Below are positions 15,625-21,605 of a DNA stretch of 21,605 nt, piece after piece. Made by a program: the position numbers and the translations under genes. The notes under the pieces are model-generated. The model was not told the origin of the DNA and searched no databases. It saw nothing but the letters and a program-made list of their open reading frames with translations. The stretch spans positions 1-21,605 of the forward strand of contig JASJQH010000201.1 of assembly GCA_040143965.1 (NCBI GenBank), written 5' to 3'. The DNA is from Basidiobolus ranarum. Taxonomy: Eukaryota; Basidiobolomycota; Basidiobolomycetes; Basidiobolales. Within the stretch, counting starts at the first letter, position 1; each line of letters starts with the position of its first letter.

Positions 15625-17075
15625 ATGGGCGTATTGACAAAGTTAGTTGGAAGCGTTGTATTGATTGCCGGCCTATTCAGTACAAGAGAGGTCTATGCTG
15701 CTAAAGATATCTCACAATGTTCCCGCCTGACCCCGAGACTTACCTCCCCTACTAGCATTAAAGATCTTCGTGCAGATGATATCAAGGTTTTCATGGCATT
15801 AGGGGACAGTATTACCGCAGGATTCGGAGCTAAAGGCATCCAAAATAACCGACTCATAAGCATCAAATCTTTGTACGAAAATCGTGGAGTCAGCTACGCC
15901 GTTGGAGGGGTATGGATATGTTTGTTTAATGCTAATGGTTCTCTAAGCTAATTCACCTTGATAATATCAGGATCCAGGTGAGACTACTATACCAAATCTA
16001 TTTGGTCATTATAATACTACAGCCAGGGGACCTTCTGTTGGGGATCATTTGGTAGAGCTATGTTACGGTACACTTTTAAACTACACTAGACCATAATGAT
16101 ACTTTGAAGAGGAGCTTACACATTTGGCATTTGATTGCAGGTCCACTCTGTCCACCATTCCAATACAGACCCGCCAAAGATAATCTCAATGCCGCACAAT
16201 CGGGTGCTTTGTCGACCAATCTTGGTACTGAAATAGATTATCTACTGAGTCGTATCAAAAATTATCCGGGAATTGATATTCAGAATGACTGGAAATTACT
16301 CACTTTACAATTGGGTAGTAATGATATGTGCCAGGCATGTTTGGATGCTTTTCAATACTCTGGTCCTGACGCTTATGAGAAGAACATCCGTAAAGCTATA
16401 GATCGCGTTCGCAAAGACATTCCTAAAGTTATCATCAGTCTTGGTAGGCTTGCATACTGAAAAAGTCCCTTCTCCCCGTTTGCTTAACCCTCTTGCATCA
16501 CTCTTAGGTGGTGTCTTTAATGTTAGTCAAACTTGGGCTAAAACTAGGAGCGATCCTTACTGGTAAAATCTCACTGTTATTATGATAAACCAATCAATCA
16601 TTAACCAATCCACTTACAGTCAAAAGATCAAGGGACTACCTCATCTCAACATTGAATGTCCATGTGCATTGCTTGGAGGTAAACTCGGTGAGGAGTCACG
16701 TAAGGACATGGATAATCGTGCCGCTGCCTTTAACGAGAGACTTTATAAGATCTATCAGGATTATAAGAGTCAACAAAGTGACACCTTCGCCCTGACACTT
16801 CATCCACTTGACATAGACCTTGCCAGTCTCCCCATTGACTATTTATCCAACATTGATTGCTTCCACCCAAGGTTCATACAATGATCTTTTACCTACACAA
16901 TGTCTATTCAAGCTAACATTTACTTTCTTTTAATAGTCGTAAAGCTCATGCCTATATTGCTAAAGGGTTGTGGAATAATTTCTGGATTCCTTTTGAACAA
17001 CGTCGTAAGACATGGTCCTTTAATCCCGACATGGAGGTCTACTGTCCAAATGAGAGTGATCGAATCAGGCTTTGA
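15625..17075 (+). CDS. Secreted phospholipase B-like GDSL hydrolase
   Basis: An SGNH-fold esterase resembling phospholipase B1, which removes acyl chains from glycerophospholipids. Six exons: 15625-15909, 15971-16067, 16141-16443, 16508-16562, 16620-16871 and 16937-17075; 376 residues, all joins in frame. A signal peptide covers residues 1-25 (hydrophobic core VVLIAGLF, cleavage near VYA|AKD). Block I is GDSIT with nucleophile S62. Block II Gly is near G149 (AAQSGAL). Block III is GSND (N188). Block V is D326-C-F-H329, supplying the catalytic Asp and His. Other family marks are YAVGGDPGETTIPN and the region with LVELCYGPLCPPFQYRP. Several Cys pairs fit a secreted protein. There is no C-terminal membrane anchor, unlike animal PLB1. 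A TATA box lies close upstream and AATAAA at 17135. Substrate range (phospholipid or other ester) is inferred from family only. Confidence 0.92.
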
Positions 17076-17134
17076 GAAGCGTTAAAGATTCAGAATTAAT
17101 ATTCTATACTTAATTCATCCACCACTAATATACT

Positions 17135-17140
17135 AATAAA
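17135..17140 (+). terminator. Polyadenylation signal of the GDSL lipase
   Basis: AATAAA 60 nt after the TGA stop. Confidence 0.45.
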
Positions 17141-18174
17141 CATTAAGGTGGATTCCTAAGATTTCACAGATTAGTCACATTATACTATTCCGTATGTACA
17201 ATTTCCCACATATAGTAATGATCTGCAATTTGCCAAGTAGCATCATCTAACTTTTGTTATAGATGTTCACTGGCCCAGTCAGAGGAGATTGGCAATGACA
17301 AACACTCTGTTATAGATGTTATGGTTTAACTCAAACTTTCATCTTAATCTTGACTCACCACACCAATGTTAATATTACCAACAAACGAATCCTTACACCC
17401 ATTCTATCAAGAGCATGGTCTATAAAATGTCAGTTTTTGTTATGCTGTACAGTAAGAGTAATAGTAGAGAGATTCTAAGCCACACAGCCGAATAATCTCA
17501 CTGACGTATAAAAATATCGCTACCATATGAACTGTAGAAAATCTTGGGCCATTTACAGGTGGTACTTTTATTGTTGAGAGTTGCTTTACTCAGTTAGGGT
17601 GTTAATGATCGAGTACGCGACTAGAGACTCAAAACGGACTCATTCCTGGAGACCTTATTATGTGCACTGAGGGAAGGGAGAAGGAGAAGCGCCACTTAAC
17701 TGCTACGATGGGGGCAATAAGTACAGCAAGTCCTCGGCTATTGAGCTCTGCAACCATTCAAGCTCATGGATAGCTTCAAAAGCCTTAGACCGTTTATTAT
17801 GATGCATCGATATCTCTTCAGCGGATCAATTATTGTTATATTGAGATATTCGTTACAATAAAGCTGATAATCAATATTAAGTAACTGATTTACTTTCATA
17901 AGAATTTCGATTATTAATGAGTAGAATGATCGAGTGTATTTATGATACCAGAGCTTTACAGGAGTGGCGTTATTGATATTTTCATACCAAATTGATTCAT
18001 TTCTTTGTTACTGAGACAGGTCCCATCAAGTTCTATATTACTAGCTATTCTCAGAATACCTTTCTTTGTTCTCATTTTGATTTGGTGTATGTTATATATA
18101 TAATACTGGTACTTCAACAATCATTCTAACACGAACCTGTTATTCATTAAAGGTAGCCTTCAAGACCGAATATT

Positions 18175-18180
18175 TATATA
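18175..18180 (+). promoter_or_regulatory. TATA-like box of the coiled-coil gene
   Basis: TATATA 39-44 nt before the ATG at 18219. Confidence 0.4.
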
Positions 18181-18197
18181 GCCATCCCAATAGCACA

Positions 18198-18215
18198 GAG
18201 GATAGTGCTATCCTC
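18198..18215 (+). promoter_or_regulatory. Palindrome just before the coiled-coil gene
   Basis: GAGGATAG and CTATCCTC form a perfect 8-bp inverted repeat with a 2-nt centre, ending three bases before the ATG. In RNA it could fold as a 7-bp stem with loop GTGC. In DNA it could be a dimer-binding site. Confidence 0.5.
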
Positions 18216-18218
18216 ACA

Positions 18219-19358
18219 ATGACAAGATATAACAGCTTGGATATAAACAATATACTATGTGACCCAGTGAATCGGGCTTGCATTTCCTTTCCCTTTGACC
18301 GGCAAGAAGACTCGAATCTTTATATCCTTACCCAAGCCGAAGAATATCTTACCGAAATCGAGAGGCAATGGTTCGTAGAAGCTAAACTAGAAAAAGAAGA
18401 AAACTTAAAAATCATTGACGAATTGTACCGTGAGAAGGAGGAGCAAAATCAAGAAATTTTAAACTTGAAAAAGAAACTGACGGCTGCTAATCAAGCTACG
18501 GAGGATTTAGCTAGGCGAAATTCCTTGATCAAGAAGGAGATGGTTCATCTCTGTGAAAGCTCAGATATCTCCACAAAGTCCCTGAATAACTCCAGAAAGT
18601 GGAAAAGAAGTATCCAACTAGATGAAGGAGTGAAATCCAAATGTAATACCAGGCAAAAACCAAGTCGGAAAAAAAGAAAATTAGATCCTACTTCGACTAC
18701 GGTGGTGGGTGTTGTAGAAGAGTTTCTCGAAATGTGTACTGGTTTAAGCGAAATTCACAAGAAGAATCCTCCAAACATGGAAATTATTGATGCAGCGTCT
18801 CTTCCAATCAGAATGCTAAGAAGTTCAAGGAGCATAAATCTGTTGATTGACGTGGAGAAGTCGCCATTAGATGTGATTGTCGGACATCTCAAACTCCTCG
18901 GTAAACTTGAATCTCGTCAACAGAAGGCAATAGTTGGCATTAACTTTAAGCACTACAAGTTGTATCATGCTTTCCTTTCCTTAGCTAAAGATAAGTTGAA
19001 GCAGGATCCTTCTTGTGGAAAAACCCAAGTAGGCCTCAAAAGATTGCTTTTTCAAACAATTCAAAGCAAGCTGAACTTGGTTAACCGGTTTAATTTCAAT
19101 TCCTTCAAACAACAAATCAAACGAGCGGAGCGACTGTTCATTCTGAGCAACTATTTTGGTCGAGGTATCCTTTTGCATTCCCAGTTTACTGGAAGTAGAC
19201 TTCTGGGAGGCTTTACTGCTGAAGAGTTTAATGAGTTACGACGACATTTAATCGCCACGGAATTCTTACGAGGGAGCTTTTCAAAGCAGGATCTCTATCA
19301 CGATACCGAGCTTGACGCAATACTGTATCCCTTCGATCATTTACATTCCGTAAGTTAG
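18219..19358 (+). CDS. Unrecognised coiled-coil protein with a nuclear signal
   Basis: A single-exon gene of 379 residues that I do not recognise. Residues about 38-112 are charged with heptad-like Leu/Ile spacing (IIDELYREKEEQNQEILNL), predicting a coiled coil. A basic cluster K147-PSRKKRKL-D156 is a typical nuclear localisation signal. The C-terminal ~220 residues are helical and mixed hydrophobic/basic, with EEFLEMC, LLIDVEKSPLDVIVGHLKLL and KQQIKRAERLFILSNYFGR. No zinc-binding, helicase or enzyme motif is visible. The coiled coil followed by a basic nuclear signal might suit a chromatin or DNA-linked dimer, but that is a guess. The length is complete, with its own TATA-like box, a palindrome next to the ATG and AATAAA at 19566, so it looks like a real gene rather than a fragment. 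It sits between two secreted lipases without evident link. Confidence 0.75.
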   Translation: MTRYNSLDINNILCDPVNRACISFPFDRQEDSNLYILTQAEEYLTEIERQWFVEAKLEKEENLKIIDELYREKEEQNQEILNLKKKLTAANQATEDLARRNSLIKKEMVHLCESSDISTKSLNNSRKWKRSIQLDEGVKSKCNTRQKPSRKKRKLDPTSTTVVGVVEEFLEMCTGLSEIHKKNPPNMEIIDAASLPIRMLRSSRSINLLIDVEKSPLDVIVGHLKLLGKLESRQQKAIVGINFKHYKLYHAFLSLAKDKLKQDPSCGKTQVGLKRLLFQTIQSKLNLVNRFNFNSFKQQIKRAERLFILSNYFGRGILLHSQFTGSRLLGGFTAEEFNELRRHLIATEFLRGSFSKQDLYHDTELDAILYPFDHLHSVS

Positions 19359-19879
19359 GAGCCCTATTAGATGGTTAGGCTTACTGGTAGCGTAGAATGT
19401 TAGCTAAATAGAACAAGTTGACTATAAAGCAGTAACCACAATACTAGTTTAACTGATTCTTACCCTGATTGATTATATATTAGTATAGGCATATAGTCAT
19501 CTTAGACTCTTGGCTAACCTCAAAAAAGTTTATGTTAAACCCATGACGTGATGCTACAAAACACTAATAAACGCACATGGTTAGTTTATGTTACTATTTT
19601 GGCTTGGATCTGCAGCCAAAGTGGAATATGCGTGGTACTTGGAGGTTGTATTATATTCACATTACACCGTACACCACTCACATCATTACTAATCATACAA
19701 AAATTGAAGTTGATTACAATATAGCTTGATCCTGTTTATTCTCAGGAAAGCGCTGGGTACACAATATAAATATACAACTCTTTTATTTGAATCAAGGCAT
19801 GAATGGATGTAACCATAGATTCAATCTGTAAGGCTCCTCTCGGGTATATATCTAGAGACTGTTACAAGCTTGAAATTCA
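19359..19879. other. Spacer between coiled-coil gene and PAF-AH-like gene
   Basis: About 520 nt; AATAAA at 19566-19571 may end the coiled-coil transcript. The TATATAT of the next gene lies at 19845. Nothing else is recognised. Confidence 0.5.
19845..19851 (+). promoter_or_regulatory. TATA-like box of the PAF-AH-like gene
   Basis: TATATAT 29-35 nt before the ATG at 19880. Confidence 0.5.
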
Positions 19880-20995
19880 ATGATGATCATTAAATCTTTC
19901 ACTGTGGTAGCTTTGCTTACTGCCTCCATCACCTTTGTGTCCGCCAAATTATCTTTACCTGATGCGACAGGAAAGTTCAAAGTTGGAACTATCAATATAA
20001 TGTTAGTTGACCACAAGCGGATTGACCCATATGCCCCAGGTTCGCAAAAGCGTGCCTTAATGATTCAAATTTTCTATCCTGCAAAGAACACCAACAATTA
20101 CCCTATTTCACCATATGTACCTGAACTTACTGGCCAATATATGAACAAACTGTTTAGATTACCCAATAGTACATTGCAAGCCCTTCAAACTCACATTCAT
20201 CTAGGTGCCCCTATTGCTCAATCTGACTCACCGATTGTTCTATTTTCTCCTGGCTTGGGAACGTCGCGCTATCTACATACATCTCTATTGACAGACATCG
20301 CAAGTCGTGGCTACCTTGTAGTATCAATTGACCATCCTTATGACGCACATGTTGTAGAGTTCCCCGACGGAAAATTAATCACAGGTGTTATTGGAAGAGA
20401 CTGGACTGTTGAACAGATTACCCAAGCGGCAAGCGTTCGCTCTCAAGATGTCAGTTTTGTATTAGACCAACTAAACACCTTTAAAATAACCAAGCATATA
20501 CCAGCTCTACGTAAGAAACTGGATGTTCGTAGGGTTGCTATGTTTGGCCATTCTTTGGGTGGTGCCACTGCAGCCACCGCCATGTTAAATGATACTCGTA
20601 TTATAGCAGGTGCCAATCTTGATGGTTCATTCTGGGGCCCGGTGGTAGATAAAGGCTTAGACCGACCATTTCTCATAATGGGCCTTACCCAACATAACAG
20701 GAGTAATGACGCCAGTTGGGAAAAGTTTTGGCCTAACTTGCGCTCATGGCGACTACAACTCCAACTAGCCAACTCTGGCCATCTTACTTACTCAGATATG
20801 CCAATTTGGACTGACTTGCTAAATCTTAGAGATTCTGAACAAGAGCCAGCAATCGGAACCATCAATGGACTCAGATCATTGGTTATACAACGCACTTATA
20901 TCTCTGCTTTTCTGGATCGTATATTTGGTTACTCCAATGATCCTATCCTGCAACGACCAGATAGTAGATTCCCTGAAATTACTTTTGAAATTTAA
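19880..20995 (+). CDS. Secreted PAF-acetylhydrolase-like alpha/beta hydrolase
   Basis: A single-exon gene of 371 residues. A signal peptide covers residues 1-22 (hydrophobic core FTVVALLTASITFVS, cleavage near VSA|KLS). The body follows the platelet-activating-factor acetylhydrolase family II pattern: an early strand MIQIFYPAK, the oxyanion region IVLFSPGLGTSR, SRGYLVVSIDHPYD, the nucleophile elbow G223-H-S225-L-G-G, a catalytic Asp at D248 (ANLDGSFWG) and a His at H301 (NSGHLTYSDM, the family's His plus Ser/Asp region). These hydrolases remove short or oxidised acyl groups from the sn-2 position of phospholipids; related fungal secreted esterases exist. N-glycosylation sequons (NST, NDT) suit secretion. 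Two ATGs are adjacent (19880, 19883); the first is used. TATATAT lies close upstream and AATAAA at 21110. Same strand as the GDSL lipase. Confidence 0.9.
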   Translation: MMIIKSFTVVALLTASITFVSAKLSLPDATGKFKVGTINIMLVDHKRIDPYAPGSQKRALMIQIFYPAKNTNNYPISPYVPELTGQYMNKLFRLPNSTLQALQTHIHLGAPIAQSDSPIVLFSPGLGTSRYLHTSLLTDIASRGYLVVSIDHPYDAHVVEFPDGKLITGVIGRDWTVEQITQAASVRSQDVSFVLDQLNTFKITKHIPALRKKLDVRRVAMFGHSLGGATAATAMLNDTRIIAGANLDGSFWGPVVDKGLDRPFLIMGLTQHNRSNDASWEKFWPNLRSWRLQLQLANSGHLTYSDMPIWTDLLNLRDSEQEPAIGTINGLRSLVIQRTYISAFLDRIFGYSNDPILQRPDSRFPEITFEI

Positions 20996-21605
20996 CCCAA
21001 AATAGAGTTGTATCTTCACTTGCTTCTCACACACTTCTACAAAAAAGAACTATCCGGTGTCTAGTATCGATATGGATGTAGTAATGAGGATGCTCTCGAA
21101 GTTATAGAGAATAAAGGAGGGTTGAGGGGCTGAACAGATAATATGTCTATCATATGAACACTAGGGCGGAGACCTAAAATACTATAAAGTAAAGTAGATG
21201 TCTTAGAAGCAAAGTATTGGATCCAAGTGTTATGCTGATACTAGATCAGGCTTCATGCTTAGCTAAGCCAATCTACATAATACAGGGGCATTGATGGTTT
21301 TCTAGCATGATAGCCAACTAGTGAAAGAAGCAACCTATCCAACAATTTGCTCAACTTAATGACATGGGCTTAGTCATCTTGCATTAGAAATTAGATTTAG
21401 GTGCTAATGACTACTATAAACAAATCTTTTTGCATATAGCTCAGTTAGGGTTAGGGGTTAGGGGGGATGATAAAAACCATAAGGTGTAATTAGGGGGGGG
21501 GGATGAAAAGCACCAGATGGTGTAGACTTTATTTAGCTTAAATACTAATCTAAACAAAGTGACAATCAAGACATCAATCTTTTGAGATATTGTGACAATA
21601 CTGAA
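20996..21605. other. Right edge with telomere-like repeats
   Basis: After the hydrolase gene the sequence is gene-free. AATAAA at 21110-21115 is the probable polyadenylation signal. Telomere-like units start at 21445. Confidence 0.5.
21445..21525 (+). repeat. Interstitial telomere-like repeats and G-run duplication
   Basis: TTAGGG (21445-21450), TTAGGGG (21451-21457) and TTA with six G (21458-21466) run in tandem. The last begins a roughly 33-nt unit (TTA, G run, GATGA, A-rich, GGTGTA) that repeats at 21490-21525 with ten G (21493-21502). TTAGGG is the usual telomere unit in many fungi. Confidence 0.7.

Larger units (their letters stand above)
17076..18218. other. Gene-free spacer
   Basis: About 1.1 kb, AT-rich, without a supported gene. 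It has a 13-nt direct repeat TGTTATAGATGTT at 17255-17267 and 17308-17320, and near the right end the TATA-like box and hairpin of the next gene. Confidence 0.5.

Noticed and set aside
20443-20772. 109-codon - strand frame
   Set aside because: Antisense shadow of the PAF-AH-like gene.

Overview
The window reads as nuclear DNA of a fungus, probably an early-diverging lineage (Mucoromycota/Zoopagomycota-like). Genes are AT-rich, compact and on both strands. Most introns are 55-120 nt with GT(A/T)xGT-like donors and (C/T)AG acceptors, and AATAAA signals lie 50-210 nt past many stops. The protein families are typical of fungi: Brix, RBM25/Snu71, a tubby-like protein and a phospholipase B-like SGNH hydrolase. 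The lineage is inferred; no rRNA or mitochondrial marker is present. All splice joins below were made by hand and keep the reading frame, but none has been checked against RNA.

Left part (1-5571): a gene-poor edge with a possible decayed reading frame and a short tandem repeat; a six-exon manganese-type cation diffusion facilitator on the + strand (1084-2617); and, convergent to it, a single-exon seven-helix receptor on the - strand (2944-4203). A 1.4 kb divergent spacer follows.

Middle (5572-13305): a four-exon thioredoxin reductase with a mitochondrial presequence; an eight-exon RBM25-like U1 snRNP splicing factor (RRM, Arg/Glu-rich region, PWI domain); the ribosome-biogenesis factor BRX1 (three exons, - strand, convergent with RBM25); and a small multi-pass membrane protein (- strand) whose 66-nt intron is itself in frame.

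Right part (13813-20995): four + strand genes in a row, with large spacers. They are a tubby C-terminal-like protein with two PPxY motifs, a secreted phospholipase B-like GDSL hydrolase with six exons, an unrecognised coiled-coil protein with a nuclear localisation signal, and a secreted PAF-acetylhydrolase-like alpha/beta hydrolase. Each has a TATA-like box 29-65 nt before its ATG. The window ends in telomere-like TTAGGG repeats with long G runs.

The left and middle genes do ordinary cell work (metal transport, redox, splicing, ribosome assembly) and show no shared pathway. The right cluster has a loose lipid theme: two unrelated secreted lipid esterases and a tubby-like fold. I found no mobile element, CRISPR array or tRNA. 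The most interesting items are a stop codon that appears to be split by an intron, a telobox-like element upstream of BRX1, upstream ORFs on the thioredoxin reductase, and the orphan coiled-coil gene.
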